A stretch of 64,000 bases of DNA from Mesorhizobium sp. C432A (GCF_030323145.1 NZ_CP100470.1:4691001-4755000), one strand, 5' to 3'. Shown: positions 1 to 11,059, counted from the stretch's first letter. Program-made: numbers and translations. Notes: generated from the letters alone by a model not told the origin.

Positions 1-640
1 GCTGGAACGGCTTGGCGTCGACCGCATCGACATCCTTTTCGTCCATGACCTCGACATCTTCACCCATGGCAGCAAGGAGGCGTCAGACCAGCGCATCGAG
101 GAATTCATGGCCTCGGGCTACAACGGACTGGTTGCGCTGCGCGACCAGGGCGTGATCAAGGCCTTCGGCGGCGGCATCAACGAATGGGAGGTTTGCCAGA
201 CGCTGGCGGAGCGTGGCGACTTCGACCTGTTCCTGCTGGCCGGGCGCTACACGCTGCTGGAACAGGAAGCGCTTGCCACCTTCCTGCCGCTCTGTGAGCA
301 ACGCGGCATCGGCATCGTTCTCGGCGGTCCTTACAATTCCGGCATCCTGGCGACCGGGCCGAAGCCAGGCGCCTATTACAATTACTCCGAGGCGCCAAGG
401 GACATCATGGATCGCGTCGGGCGCATCGAGGCCGTCTGCGAGCGCCATGGCGTCAGGCTGATCGAGGCGGCGCTGCAGTTTCCGCTGCTGCACCCTTCCG
501 TGGTGTCGGTCATCCCCGGCGGCCAGCGGCCGAGCGAAGTCGAAAGCAACCGCGCCCTGCTCGATGCCAAGCTGCCCGCGGCGCTGTGGGCGGACCTCAA
601 GCAGGAAGGCCTGATGCGCGCGGATGCGCCGGTGGGCTGA
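1..640 (+). CDS. aldo/keto reductase, 5' truncated by window edge
   Basis: This is the C-terminal 212 codons of an aldo/keto reductase; the reading frame is already open at base 2. The stretch LERLGVDRIDILFVHDLD is the barrel strand that carries the catalytic His of the family (here HD). The later IPGGQRPSEV region matches the NADP-contacting loop of the fucose dehydrogenase / D-threo-aldose dehydrogenase type. Such enzymes oxidise or reduce sugars or small aldehydes with NAD(P)(H) in the cytoplasm. The exact substrate cannot be told. The gene converges on hupB and both probably share the hairpin at 687-710. Confidence 0.85.
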   Translation, partial: LERLGVDRIDILFVHDLDIFTHGSKEASDQRIEEFMASGYNGLVALRDQGVIKAFGGGINEWEVCQTLAERGDFDLFLLAGRYTLLEQEALATFLPLCEQRGIGIVLGGPYNSGILATGPKPGAYYNYSEAPRDIMDRVGRIEAVCERHGVRLIEAALQFPLLHPSVVSVIPGGQRPSEVESNRALLDAKLPAALWADLKQEGLMRADAPVG

Positions 641-686
641 AGGCGCGCCTCAGCGGGCTGACGGCTTGCCGCGATCGAGGCAAAAG

Positions 687-710
687 AAAAGCCGGGCGAA
701 CCCGGCTTTC
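687..710 (-). terminator. intrinsic terminator after hupB
   Basis: The inverted repeat AAAGCCGGG / CCCGGCTTT has a 4-nt loop. Read on the minus strand it is followed by TTTTCTTTTG. It lies 22 bp past the hupB stop and also faces the end of the aldo/keto reductase gene, so it may act in both directions. Confidence 0.8.
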
Positions 711-731
711 CAACATTCTCTGAAAAAATTT

Positions 732-1004
732 TTAGTTGACCGCGTCCTTGAGGCCTTTGCCGGCCGAGAACTTCGGCACGGTACGCGCCGGAATCTTCAC
801 TTCCGCGCCAGTCTGCGGGTTGCGGCCAGTCGATGCCGCACGCTTGGAGACGGTGAAATTTCCGAAGCCGACGAGCCGTACATCGCCGCCCTTCTTCAGT
901 TCGCCAGTGATGACGGAGAACACCGCCTCAACCGCCGACTGTGCGTCACCCTTCGAAATGCTCGCGGATTCAGCGACAGCCGAAACCAGTTCGTTCTTGT
1001 TCAT
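732..1004 (-). CDS. hupB: HU family DNA-binding protein
   Basis: A 90-residue HU-type nucleoid protein that binds and bends DNA as a dimer. It opens with MNKNELVSAVA, has the GFGNF segment in the middle, and has the arm motif GRNPQTG with the DNA-intercalating proline. Length and sequence are typical of HU. The ATG at 1004 is chosen because GGAAGGGA precedes it; the open frame continues upstream but without similarity. It lies downstream of lon on the same strand, the usual alphaproteobacterial order. The lon terminator separates them, and a possible -35 (TTGACT at 1093-1088, minus strand) suggests its own promoter. Confidence 0.97.
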   Translation of the reverse strand: MNKNELVSAVAESASISKGDAQSAVEAVFSVITGELKKGGDVRLVGFGNFTVSKRAASTGRNPQTGAEVKIPARTVPKFSAGKGLKDAVN

Positions 1005-1144
1005 AAAAATTCCCTTCCATGAGAAAACCGGAACTTTCGACTCATCCGGCAGGAGAGGGACTTTAGAAAGAAGCGCTCGCAAACCCAAGTCAAAAAGCCG
1101 GAAATAAGTTGAAAAAAGCCCGGAAAAGGTGGGTTTTTCACATG

Positions 1145-1169
1145 AAAAAGCCGGGCTCAAGGCCCGGCT
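1145..1169 (-). terminator. intrinsic terminator after lon
   Basis: An 8-bp perfect stem (AGCCGGGC / GCCCGGCT) with a 5-nt loop is followed on the minus strand by TTTTT. It lies 31 bp past the lon stop and upstream of hupB, so it should separate the two transcripts. Confidence 0.85.
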
Positions 1170-1200
1170 CTCTCTTTGTGCACTGCAACTTTAGTAGTTT

Positions 1201-3612
<2,412 letters not shown>

Positions 3613-3833
3613 TGTCCAACCTTTCATGTCGCGGCCGCTAATCGAGCCAACCGCGAATCTCATATTAACGACCGGGGATCGTTCCGCCTACCACCGTTTG
3701 TGACGGGAGTTTTACAGCACAGAATTCGGCACCTCGGCCTTCCAGTGTTAGTTGGATGCACGGTGGGCAAAGATCAAGGGTCAACACGGTCCGTTCATCC
3801 ACTCCGTTACAAGGATCGGTACCTCACCACAGC

Positions 3834-3858
3834 AAAACGGCGCCCCGCGGGCGCCGTT
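3834..3858 (-). terminator. intrinsic terminator after clpX
   Basis: A 10-bp stem (AACGGCGCCC / GGGCGCCGTT) with a 3-nt loop is followed on the minus strand by TTTTGC. It lies about 30 bp beyond the clpX stop. The 220 bp between it and the lon start should hold the lon promoter, but I could not assign -35/-10 boxes with confidence. Confidence 0.8.
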
Positions 3859-3886
3859 CCATAAAAAGGTTAGGCCAGATGCCAGA

Positions 3887-5161
3887 TCAGGCGCTGACGT
3901 TGCCCTTCTTTTCCTTCTGCTCGGAATAGATGTAGAGCGGCCGGGCGCTGCCGGTCACCACTTCTTCCGAAATCACCACTTCGCGCACGCCTTCCAGGGC
4001 GGGCAGTTCGAACATGGTGTCGAGCAGGATCGCTTCCATGATCGAGCGGAGGCCACGGGCGCCGGTCTTCCGCTCGATGGCGCGCTTGGCGATCGCCGAC
4101 AGCGCATTCTCATGGAAGGTCAGGTCGACACTCTCCATCTCGAACAGCCGCTGATACTGCTTGACCAGCGCGTTTTTCGGCTCGGTCAGGATCTGGATCA
4201 GCGCTGGCTCGTCGAGGTCTTCCAGCGTCGCCAGGACCGGCAGACGGCCGACAAACTCGGGGATGAGGCCGAACTTCAAGAGATCCTCGGGCTCGACCAG
4301 GCGGAACACGTCACCGGTGCGGCGATCCTCGGGCGAAGCGACGATGGCGCCGAAGCCGATGGAAGTCTTCCTGCCGCGATCCGAGATGATCTTGTCCAGC
4401 CCGGCGAAGGCGCCGCCGCAGATGAACAGGATGTTGGCGGTGTCGACCTGCAGGAACTCCTGCTGCGGATGCTTGCGGCCGCCCTGCGGCGGCACGGAGG
4501 CAACGGTGCCTTCCATGATCTTCAGAAGCGCCTGCTGCACGCCCTCGCCCGACACGTCGCGGGTGATCGATGGGTTGTCGGACTTGCGCGAGATCTTGTC
4601 GATTTCATCGATGTAGACGATGCCGCGCTGGGCGCGCTCGACATTGTAGTCGGCCGACTGCAGCAACTTCAGGATGATGTTTTCGACGTCCTCGCCGACG
4701 TAACCGGCTTCGGTCAGCGTCGTCGCGTCGGCCATGGTGAAGGGCACGTCGATGATGCGGGCCAGCGTCTGGGCAAGCAGCGTCTTGCCGCAGCCGGTCG
4801 GGCCGATCAGCAGGATGTTGGACTTCGCCAATTCGACGTCGTTGTTCTTGCCGGCATGCGCGAGGCGCTTGTAGTGGTTGTGGACAGCCACCGACAGCAC
4901 GCGCTTGGCGTAGGGCTGGCCGATGACATAGTCGTCGAGAACCTTCAGGATCTCCTGCGGGGTCGGCACGCCCTCGCGCGACTTCACCATCGAGGTCTTG
5001 TTCTCCTCGCGGATGATGTCCATGCACAACTCGACGCACTCGTCGCAGATGAACACCGTTGGGCCGGCGATCAGCTTGCGCACCTCATGCTGGCTTTTGC
5101 CGCAAAACGAGCAATAAAGCGTGTTCTTCGAATCACCGCTGTTGTTGCCGACTTTGCTCAT
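3887..5161 (-). CDS. clpX: ATP-dependent Clp protease ATP-binding subunit ClpX
   Basis: ClpX (424 aa) is the AAA+ unfoldase that selects substrates and threads them into ClpP. In alphaproteobacteria ClpXP also drives cell-cycle proteolysis. The N-terminal zinc-binding domain has Cys17, Cys20, Cys39 and Cys42. The AAA+ domain has Walker A GPTGCGKT (120-127), pore loop GYVGE (153-157) and Walker [11 protein letters not shown] (181-190). KTSIGFGA contains the IGF loop that docks on ClpP. Full family length. It lies 295 bp downstream of clpP on the same strand. Confidence 0.98.
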   Translation of the reverse strand: MSKVGNNSGDSKNTLYCSFCGKSQHEVRKLIAGPTVFICDECVELCMDIIREENKTSMVKSREGVPTPQEILKVLDDYVIGQPYAKRVLSVAVHNHYKRLAHAGKNNDVELAKSNILLIGPTGCGKTLLAQTLARIIDVPFTMADATTLTEAGYVGEDVENIILKLLQSADYNVERAQRGIVYIDEIDKISRKSDNPSITRDVSGEGVQQALLKIMEGTVASVPPQGGRKHPQQEFLQVDTANILFICGGAFAGLDKIISDRGRKTSIGFGAIVASPEDRRTGDVFRLVEPEDLLKFGLIPEFVGRLPVLATLEDLDEPALIQILTEPKNALVKQYQRLFEMESVDLTFHENALSAIAKRAIERKTGARGLRSIMEAILLDTMFELPALEGVREVVISEEVVTGSARPLYIYSEQKEKKGNVSA

Positions 5162-5456
5162 TTTCCTGTCCTTTCATGGCCGCCCGCCGATGGTCTGGCT
5201 GAAAGGGCGCATATTCTATCTATCGCGGGAATTCGCCGCCGCCAGTGTCCCGGCTCCCGCAACGCATTCCGTACGAAACACAAATCAGAAAACGTCGCAA
5301 TGATTCGCGCCAACCCTGCACAAAGCTAAGCCGTCGAAAATCAACATAGCCTTAACGTAGGCAATCCCATCCACCGAGGGAACAGCCAATTGTGGCCGAA
5401 ATGCCGCAAATCCCAGCAAAAGCGCGTTATCCCGCCATCCAACTGCCATGCAGCGC

Positions 5457-6086
5457 TTATGCCGCAGCGCCTTCGACCGGCTCGCGCGACGAAATGACCT
5501 TGTCGATGAGGCCGAAATCCTTGGCTTCGTCGGCGGTCATGAAATGGTCGCGGTCAAGCGTCTTTTCAATGTCTTCGTAGCTCTTGCCGGTGTGTTTGAC
5601 GTAGACCTCGTTGAGGCGGCGCTTCAGCTTGATGATGTCCTGCGCGTGCCGCTCGATGTCGGAGGCCTGGCCCTGGAAACCGCCGGAAGGCTGGTGAACC
5701 ATGATACGGGCGTTCGGCGTGGCAAAACGCATGTCCTTGTGGCCGGCGGTCAGAAGCAGCGAGCCCATCGACGCCGCCTGGCCGATGCACAGCGTCGACA
5801 CTGCCGGCTTGATGAACTGCATGGTGTCGTAGATCGCCATGCCCGAGGTCACCACGCCGCCCGGCGAGTTGATGTAGAGATTGATCTCTTTCTTCGGGTT
5901 CTCGGCCTCGAGGAACAAAAGCTGTGCACAAACCAGCGTCGCCATACCGTCTTCGACCGGGCCGGTGATGAAAATGATGCGCTCTTTCAGCAGGCGCGAG
6001 AAAATGTCGTAGGCCCGCTCGCCGCGATTGGTCTGCTCGACCACCATCGGAACGAGGTTCATGTAGGTTTCGACGGGGTTCTTCAT
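5457..6086 (-). CDS. clpP: ATP-dependent Clp protease proteolytic subunit
   Basis: ClpP (209 aa) is the serine peptidase chamber that partners ClpX, encoded just downstream. The catalytic triad is complete: Ser106 (QAASMGS), His131 (MVHQPSGG) and Asp180 (LDRD). This is the same spacing as E. coli S97/H122/D171 with a 9-residue offset. The N-terminal axial segment [13 protein letters not shown] is typical of the alphaproteobacterial protein. The trigger factor gene often found upstream in other bacteria is not here. Confidence 0.98.
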   Translation of the reverse strand: MKNPVETYMNLVPMVVEQTNRGERAYDIFSRLLKERIIFITGPVEDGMATLVCAQLLFLEAENPKKEINLYINSPGGVVTSGMAIYDTMQFIKPAVSTLCIGQAASMGSLLLTAGHKDMRFATPNARIMVHQPSGGFQGQASDIERHAQDIIKLKRRLNEVYVKHTGKSYEDIEKTLDRDHFMTADEAKDFGLIDKVISSREPVEGAAA

Positions 6087-6396
6087 GGACTACCCTTTTT
6101 GGAGATGGGGATTCCGGCGCCGGGAAATCGGGCAGAATCGGTTCTTGATGGTTAGAATGTAAATAGGATGCCGGCTCACCCTAGCGCAAGGCCGCCTCTC
6201 CTAGCCATCTGGTTAAGTCGAATCAAGGTTTCCGCGCAAGGGAAAGTCCGAACGCGGCCAGCGGCGTTTTTGCGGTGTAGCAATTCCTTAACCGCGTCGC
6301 TTAACGAAATGCGGCGAAACCGCTTTCCCCCGGAGAACCTTCCCCTACAGTTCAACGTTGAACCTCACCTTCTCGCGTTCAAACAGGGGGAGTGCC
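6087..6396. other. divergent intergenic region, clpP / secreted protein
   Basis: These 310 bp separate the clpP start from the plus-strand gene at 6397 and should carry both promoters. I see no convincing ORF. The notable element is a perfect 14-bp palindrome (listed separately). The stretch about 6285-6305 is comparatively AT-rich. No clear sigma-70 hexamers stand out. Confidence 0.5.
6350..6363. promoter_or_regulatory. 14-bp perfect palindrome, candidate operator
   Basis: GTTCAACGTTGAAC is a perfect palindrome 33 bp upstream of the ATG at 6397, where an operator overlapping the transcription start would be expected. No regulator can be named from it. Confidence 0.35.
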
Positions 6397-6987
6397 ATGA
6401 TCAGGAAAACTGTTTGCCTCGCCATTTCCGGCCTTGCCGGTCTCGGCATCGTGTCCGATGCGGTTGCCGGCGGCCGGGCCGCCGAATGCTATGAGCCGGT
6501 GCACAGGCCGGCGCTCTATGACACCGTCTATGAAGACGTCATGGTCAGTCCCGGCGGGCAGCTGGTCGACTATGATCCGCCGATCTATGGCACCATGGAG
6601 CGCGTCGAGCAGATCGCGCCGCCCCGAGTCACCTATGACATCGTACCGGCGAGAACCCGCACCGTTTACCGCACGGTCCAGGTCGACGATGGCGGCTATG
6701 CCTGGGAATGGCGCGTCATCCACGGCCGCAAGGTGCTGTGCAAGGTGTGGCGCAAGGCCCGCTACGCGCGTGTGGCCGAAACGGTGGTGGTTGAACCGGA
6801 GCGCACCCGCCGGGTTGTGCTGCCGGCCGAATATGAGAGCGTCGCCCATGAAGTGCTGGTGCGGCCCGAGCGGCGGCACGTCACCCAGATAGCGCCGTCA
6901 TACCAGAGGATGGCGCGCCGGGTGGTGGTGCAGGAAGGCTCGACCAGCTGGCGCCGCGTGCATATTGCCAGGCATTGCGAGGATTAG
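6397..6987 (+). CDS. secreted Val/Arg-rich hypothetical protein
   Basis: A 196-residue protein of unknown function. The start at 6397 follows CAGGGGGAG and gives a clean signal peptide (MIRKTVCLAISGLAGLGI..., likely cleaved after AVA near residue 24). The mature part is built from repeated short extended segments of the type YDTVYEDVMV, VYRTVQV, VAETVVVEPER, VAHEVLVRPER and MARRVVVQEG. Alternating Val with Arg or Glu suggests a beta-rich periplasmic or surface protein. There is a central WEWRVIHGRKVLC segment and a Cys near the C-terminus. It stands alone between clpP and the P450 gene. I recognise no named domain. Confidence 0.75.
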   Translation: MIRKTVCLAISGLAGLGIVSDAVAGGRAAECYEPVHRPALYDTVYEDVMVSPGGQLVDYDPPIYGTMERVEQIAPPRVTYDIVPARTRTVYRTVQVDDGGYAWEWRVIHGRKVLCKVWRKARYARVAETVVVEPERTRRVVLPAEYESVAHEVLVRPERRHVTQIAPSYQRMARRVVVQEGSTSWRRVHIARHCED

Positions 6988-7094
6988 ACTTCGGTACTTC
7001 GCCGAGGTCCGCCTCGGTTGGCTCAATCCATAGGGCCGTCGGGTGCCAACATCCGGTCTGGCACCAAGCCGGCAAGCCGCGGTAATGGTCTGGC

Positions 7095-8342
7095 ATGACC
7101 ACATCCATGCCGCCCTACCTCGCCTTTGATCCAGCCACGCGCCGCCTGCGGCTCGATCCGCACGAACCGGCGTTTTTCCAGAACCCCTACGACGCCTATG
7201 CCGTCCTGCATGGCGCATCGAATGCCTTCTTCTGGGAGGAATTCGGCTTCTGGTGCTTTGGCGGCTTCGACGACGTCAACCGGCTGTTGCGCGACCGCCG
7301 CTTCGGCCGCCAGAACCCGGCCGGCATTCCCGACAGCCGCGGCATCGGCGAGGATCGCTCGCATTTGGCCGCTTTCGACGGCATCGAGAGCAATTCGATG
7401 CTGGAGCTGGAGCCGCCGGTGCACACCAGGCTCAGAACCCTGGTCAACCGCGCCTTCGTCTCGCGCCAGGTCGAGCGGCTGCGGCCGCGCGTGGAGGCGC
7501 TGGCCAATGAGCTGATCGACCGTTTCGAGCCGCGCCAGGTCGATCTATTGCCCAGCTTCGCCGCACCTTTGCCGATCACCATCATTGCCGAAATGCTCGG
7601 TGTGCCGGTCGAAATGGGGCCGCAACTGCTCGACTGGTCGCACCGGATGGTGGCCATGTACATGCATGGCCGGACGCGCGAGACCGAGGAAGCGGCCAAT
7701 CGCGCCGCGCGCGATTTTTCCGACTTTTTGCGCGGCTATGTCACCGAGCGGCGCAAGAAGCCTGGCGACGACCTGCTGTCGCTGCTGATCGCGGCGCAGG
7801 AGGATGGCCAGAAGCTGTCGGAAGACGAGTTGGTCTCGTCCGCCATCCTGTTGCTCAATGCCGGCCACGAGGCGACCGTCCATCAAACCGGCAACGCCGT
7901 GCGCACGCTGCTGGCGCAAGGCGGCGACCCCGGCCGTTTCTTCACCTCGCCGGAAGCAACCGCTGCGACGGTCGAGGAGTGCCTGCGCTTCGACGCGCCG
8001 CTGCACATGTTCACCCGCTACGCCTACGAGGAGGTCGAGGTGACATCCGGGGTTGTCGTACAGCCGGGCGAGACGATCGGCCTGCTGCTCGGCATGGCCA
8101 ATCATGATCCGCTTGCCTTTGCCGAACCTGGCGCCTTCCGGCCCGGCCGACCAGACCAGAAGAATGTCTCGTTCGGCGCCGGTATCCATTTCTGCATCGG
8201 TGCGCCGCTGGCGCGGCTGGAGTTGCAGGTGTCGCTGAAAACCCTGTTCGAGCGGCAGCCGCAACTCCATCTTGCGGAGGAGCCGCGCTTCCGCGACACC
8301 TATCATTTCCATGGGCTGGAAAAGCTCATTGTGAGCTTGTGA
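7095..8342 (+). CDS. cytochrome P450
   Basis: A 415-residue soluble bacterial cytochrome P450, a haem-thiolate monooxygenase. The haem-binding loop FGAGIHFCIGAPLARLE puts the axial thiolate at Cys367. The oxygen-binding I-helix motif is AGHEAT (256-261) and the K-helix E-x-x-R is EECLR (294-298, with E295 and R298). Length and motifs are typical of CYP enzymes that use separate ferredoxin partners; no ferredoxin or ferredoxin reductase gene is adjacent. The next gene begins 18 bp downstream on the same strand, so they may be cotranscribed. The substrate is unknown. Confidence 0.95.
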   Translation: MTTSMPPYLAFDPATRRLRLDPHEPAFFQNPYDAYAVLHGASNAFFWEEFGFWCFGGFDDVNRLLRDRRFGRQNPAGIPDSRGIGEDRSHLAAFDGIESNSMLELEPPVHTRLRTLVNRAFVSRQVERLRPRVEALANELIDRFEPRQVDLLPSFAAPLPITIIAEMLGVPVEMGPQLLDWSHRMVAMYMHGRTRETEEAANRAARDFSDFLRGYVTERRKKPGDDLLSLLIAAQEDGQKLSEDELVSSAILLLNAGHEATVHQTGNAVRTLLAQGGDPGRFFTSPEATAATVEECLRFDAPLHMFTRYAYEEVEVTSGVVVQPGETIGLLLGMANHDPLAFAEPGAFRPGRPDQKNVSFGAGIHFCIGAPLARLELQVSLKTLFERQPQLHLAEEPRFRDTYHFHGLEKLIVSL

Positions 8343-8360
8343 GGACGGCGGAGCCGACGC

Positions 8361-9077
8361 ATGCCCGAGAAAATGAGATTCGCCTTTCTACAGGAACCAC
8401 CCTTCTGCTTTATCGACGGATCGGCACGTCTGGGCGGCAGCGATGCCCAACTGGCCACGAGGGTCTGCCTGACGCTCGGGCTGGAACTTTTGCCCATCGA
8501 GACCGAGTTTGCCGAGCTGCTGCCTGGGCTTGCCGAACATCGGTGGGACATAACCACCGGCCTGTTCATTTCCGACGGCCGCCGGAAGCTGGTCGACTTC
8601 ACAAGGCCGATCTGGATGCTGGCGGATGGATTGCTGGTCGCGAAAGACAATCCCCGCGCCTTCGATGGCTATCGGTCCGTCGCCAATGATCGGACGGCGC
8701 TGATCGGCGTCATATCCGGCCAGATCCAGCACCGGACGGCCCTGCAAAACGCTATTCAGCCCGAACGGCTAAGGATATTTGCCACTCAGGCCGAAGCAGC
8801 TAACGCCGTCGCGGCCGGCGTGGTGCATGCCTATGCGAGTGTAGCGCTCGCGCATCGCGGCTATCTGAGCCGGCGACCCGACGCGCCTCTCGACGTCGTC
8901 GACGTCCCGGCAGTCGAAAAACAGCCAGCGCCCGGCGCTTTCGCTCTCGCCAAAGGCACTGCCACCCTGCTCCAGCGCATCGATTTATGTCTCAGTGATT
9001 TGCTTGGAAGTCCCTGGCACAGGGAGATGATGAGCGGATACGGCTTTTCCGACACTGACATCGATCGGCTTTTGTGA
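8361..9077 (+). CDS. solute-binding protein family 3-like, no signal peptide
   Basis: The 238-residue product has the fold signature of family 3 extracellular solute-binding proteins (amino-acid type). Examples are FAFLQEPPFCFIDG, the DITTGLFISDGRRKLVDFTRPI segment split across the two lobes, and the late AFALAKGT strand. Unlike normal transport proteins of this type it starts directly with the first beta strand and has no N-terminal hydrophobic signal or lipobox. No in-frame upstream extension supplies one. It is therefore predicted to be cytoplasmic. No ABC permease or ATPase is adjacent; its only neighbour on the strand is the P450 gene. It may be a ligand-binding enzyme-like protein rather than an importer part. 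Confidence 0.75.
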   Translation: MPEKMRFAFLQEPPFCFIDGSARLGGSDAQLATRVCLTLGLELLPIETEFAELLPGLAEHRWDITTGLFISDGRRKLVDFTRPIWMLADGLLVAKDNPRAFDGYRSVANDRTALIGVISGQIQHRTALQNAIQPERLRIFATQAEAANAVAAGVVHAYASVALAHRGYLSRRPDAPLDVVDVPAVEKQPAPGAFALAKGTATLLQRIDLCLSDLLGSPWHREMMSGYGFSDTDIDRLL

Positions 9078-9097
9078 AGTCCAAGCGCGACCGAGCG

Positions 9098-9445
9098 TCA
9101 GAGCTTGATCACATACTCCTTGCGGGTCGTTTCAAGCACTTCCCAGCTGCCCCTGAAGCCTGGCCTGAGCACGAAGCTGTCGCCGGCGCGCACCGTGCGG
9201 GCCTCGCCACCGTCCTCGGCAACCACCGAGACGCCGGACAGGATGTGGCAGAACTCCCATTCGTCATATTCGATGCGCCATTTGCCCGGCGTCGCTTCCC
9301 AGATGCCGGCATAAAGGCGGCCATCGCGCTCCTCGACATTCCAGGTGCGGAACTTCGGATCGCCCGCAATCAGACGATCCGGCGCCGGGGCGCCATGTTC
9401 GGCGTCGACGCTGTCGGTCAATATGGCCAGGTAATGCGCGGACAG
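9098..9445 (-). CDS. cupin domain protein (DUF861 type)
   Basis: A small single-domain cupin, with the beta-barrel segments WEATPGKWRIEYDEWEFCHILSG, VRAGDSFVLRPGFRGSWEV and KEYVIKL typical of the cupin_3 (DUF861) group. The start is unusual. No ATG is in frame; the first start-like codon in the core frame is TTG at 9421. A perfect GGAGG lies 6 nt before an in-frame CTG at 9445, which would add MSAHYLAI. I favour the CTG on ribosome-site grounds, giving 115 aa. It is downstream of the sulfhydrylase gene on the same strand, with a long repeat hairpin in between. Function unknown. Confidence 0.75.
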   Translation of the reverse strand: MSAHYLAILTDSVDAEHGAPAPDRLIAGDPKFRTWNVEERDGRLYAGIWEATPGKWRIEYDEWEFCHILSGVSVVAEDGGEARTVRAGDSFVLRPGFRGSWEVLETTRKEYVIKL

Positions 9446-9460
9446 GGTTTGCCTCCAACA

Positions 9461-9600
9461 GATTAGTGACTAGTGAGTAGTGCAGTGAGTAGTGAGTAGT
9501 GAGTAGTGAACGGAAAGCGCTCCCTCGAGCGGGTGGCTGATCACTAATCACTGCTAACTAGTGAATACCGACTACTACTCACTACTCACTACTCACTAAA
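9461..9600. repeat. heptamer-repeat inverted element downstream of metY
   Basis: The left side (9464-9510) holds six to seven tandem copies of TAGTGAG or close variants. The right side (9578-9598) holds three exact copies of the complement CTCACTA, with degenerate copies just before it. The two sides can pair into a hairpin of roughly 50 nt per arm around a 30-nt centre at 9511-9540. The element begins directly after the sulfhydrylase stop codon (TTTTTTT then the repeats on the minus strand) and ends next to the GGAGG site of the cupin gene. Confidence 0.8.
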
Positions 9601-9604
9601 AAAA

Positions 9605-10885
9605 TCAAACCTTGGCCAAAGCCTGTTCCAGATCGGCGACGATGTCGTTGACATCCTCGATGCCAACCGACAGCCGGACCGTGTCCGGTCCCGCACCCGC
9701 CTTGACCTTCTGCTCGTCGGAAAGCTGGCGATGCGTGGTCGATGCCGGATGGATGACCAGCGACTTGGTGTCGCCGACATTGGCGAGGTGCGAGAACAGT
9801 TCGAGCGCCTCGACGAACTTGATGCCGGCCTCGTAGCCGCCCTTCAGGCCGAAGGTGAAGACAGCACCGGCGCCTTGCGGCGAGTATTTCTTCTGCAGCG
9901 CGTTGTTCTTGTCGCTGGGCAGGCCGGGATAGTTGACCCAGGCGACCTTGGGGTGGTTGGACAGCCAGCCGGCGACGGTGACCGCATTATCGCAATGGCG
10001 CTGCATCCTGAGCGGCAAGGTCTCCAGCCCGGTCAGGATCAGGAAGGCATTGAACGGCGAAATTGCCGGGCCGATGTCGCGCAGGCCGAGCACGCGCGCG
10101 GCGATGGCGAAGGCGAAATTGCCGAAGGTTTCGTGCAGGACAAGCCCGCCATATTCGGGGCGCGGCTCCGACAGCATCGGATATTTGCCGGATTTCGACC
10201 AGTCGAACGTGCCGCCATCGACGATGGCGCCGCCGATCGAATTGCCGTGGCCGCCGATGAACTTGGTCAGCGAATGGACGACGATGTCGGCGCCATGCTC
10301 GATCGGCCGCACCAGATAGGGCGAGGCCAGTGTGTTGTCGACGATGAGCGGCAAGCCGTGCTTGCGGGCGATGTCGCCGATCTTCTCGATGTCGACGAAG
10401 GTGCCGCCGGGATTGGCCAGGCTCTCGATGAAGATCGCCTTGGTCTTATCGTCGATCTGGCTTTCGAAAGTGGAGATGTCGTTGGTGTCGGCCCAACGCA
10501 CCTCCCAGCCGAAATTCTTGAAGGCATGGCCGAACTGATTGATCGAACCACCGTAAAGCCTTGTGGCGGCGACGAAATTATCGCCAGGCCGCATGAGATT
10601 GTGGAACACGATCACCTGTGCGGCATGGCCGGAAGCAACGGCAAGTGCAGCCGTGCCGCCTTCGAGCGCCGCGATCCGCTCTTCCAGCACCGCCTGGGTC
10701 GGGTTCATGATGCGGGTGTAGATGTTGCCGAAGGCCTTCAGCCCGAACAGCGAGGCGGCATGGTCGGCATCGTCGAACACAAAGGAGGTCGTCTGGTAGA
10801 TCGGCGTGGCGCGTGCGCCCGTTGCCGGGTCGGGCTTGGCGCCGGCATGGACGGCGAGCGTGTTGAAACCGGGCGTGCGGGTCAT
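9605..10885 (-). CDS. metY: O-acetylhomoserine sulfhydrylase (aminocarboxypropyltransferase)
   Basis: A 426-residue PLP enzyme of the Cys/Met metabolism family that makes homocysteine from O-acetylhomoserine and sulfide for methionine synthesis. The PLP lysine is Lys208 in SLTKFIGGHG; the phosphate and substrate loops NIYTRIMNPT and ASGHAAQ are present. The length and the GFNTLAVHAG opening fit the MetY branch better than cystathionine synthases. The ATG at 10885 follows GGGAGG by 7 nt. Heptamer-repeat hairpins lie on both sides. The paralogous substrate O-succinylhomoserine (MetZ role) cannot be fully excluded. Confidence 0.9.
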   Translation of the reverse strand: MTRTPGFNTLAVHAGAKPDPATGARATPIYQTTSFVFDDADHAASLFGLKAFGNIYTRIMNPTQAVLEERIAALEGGTAALAVASGHAAQVIVFHNLMRPGDNFVAATRLYGGSINQFGHAFKNFGWEVRWADTNDISTFESQIDDKTKAIFIESLANPGGTFVDIEKIGDIARKHGLPLIVDNTLASPYLVRPIEHGADIVVHSLTKFIGGHGNSIGGAIVDGGTFDWSKSGKYPMLSEPRPEYGGLVLHETFGNFAFAIAARVLGLRDIGPAISPFNAFLILTGLETLPLRMQRHCDNAVTVAGWLSNHPKVAWVNYPGLPSDKNNALQKKYSPQGAGAVFTFGLKGGYEAGIKFVEALELFSHLANVGDTKSLVIHPASTTHRQLSDEQKVKAGAGPDTVRLSVGIEDVNDIVADLEQALAKV

Positions 10886-10910
10886 CGAAAACCTCCCTGA
10901 GCGGTAAACG

Positions 10911-11057
10911 TGTGAATGGTGAAATGATGAATGGTGAGCGATAAATGGTGGTCGCAAAGTCGGCCAGTCCCACCTTGATTGCAAGCCGCTCATATGCGGC
11001 TTTACCCGGCTTCCAGGAAAATCCTTCTATTCACCATTCACCATTCACCATTCACTG
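10911..11057. repeat. heptamer-repeat inverted element upstream of metY
   Basis: The left side (about 10911-10951) has degenerate copies of TGAATGG. The right side (11028-11056) has four copies in a row of ATTCACC or variant. The sides are complementary and flank about 75 bp of ordinary sequence. The unit differs in sequence from the element at 9461-9600, but has the same 7-bp period and architecture. It lies between the CoA-binding protein gene and the metY ribosome-binding site, where a metY promoter should be. Confidence 0.7.
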
Positions 11058-11059
11058 CC

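Noticed and set aside
3613..3833. RpoH-type heat-shock promoter for lon
   Set aside because: A CTTGA element is present on the minus strand but no convincing -10 at proper spacing.
3752..5329. 525-codon open frame on the plus strand
   Set aside because: Antisense to clpX, whose zinc finger and AAA+ motifs are intact.
9461..9600. CRISPR-like array
   Set aside because: The units are 7 bp with no spacers, and the arms are opposed; no cas genes are present.
10886..11059. SAM riboswitch upstream of metY
   Set aside because: The interval is taken up by the heptamer hairpin; I could not find the conserved SAM-II or other SAM riboswitch core.
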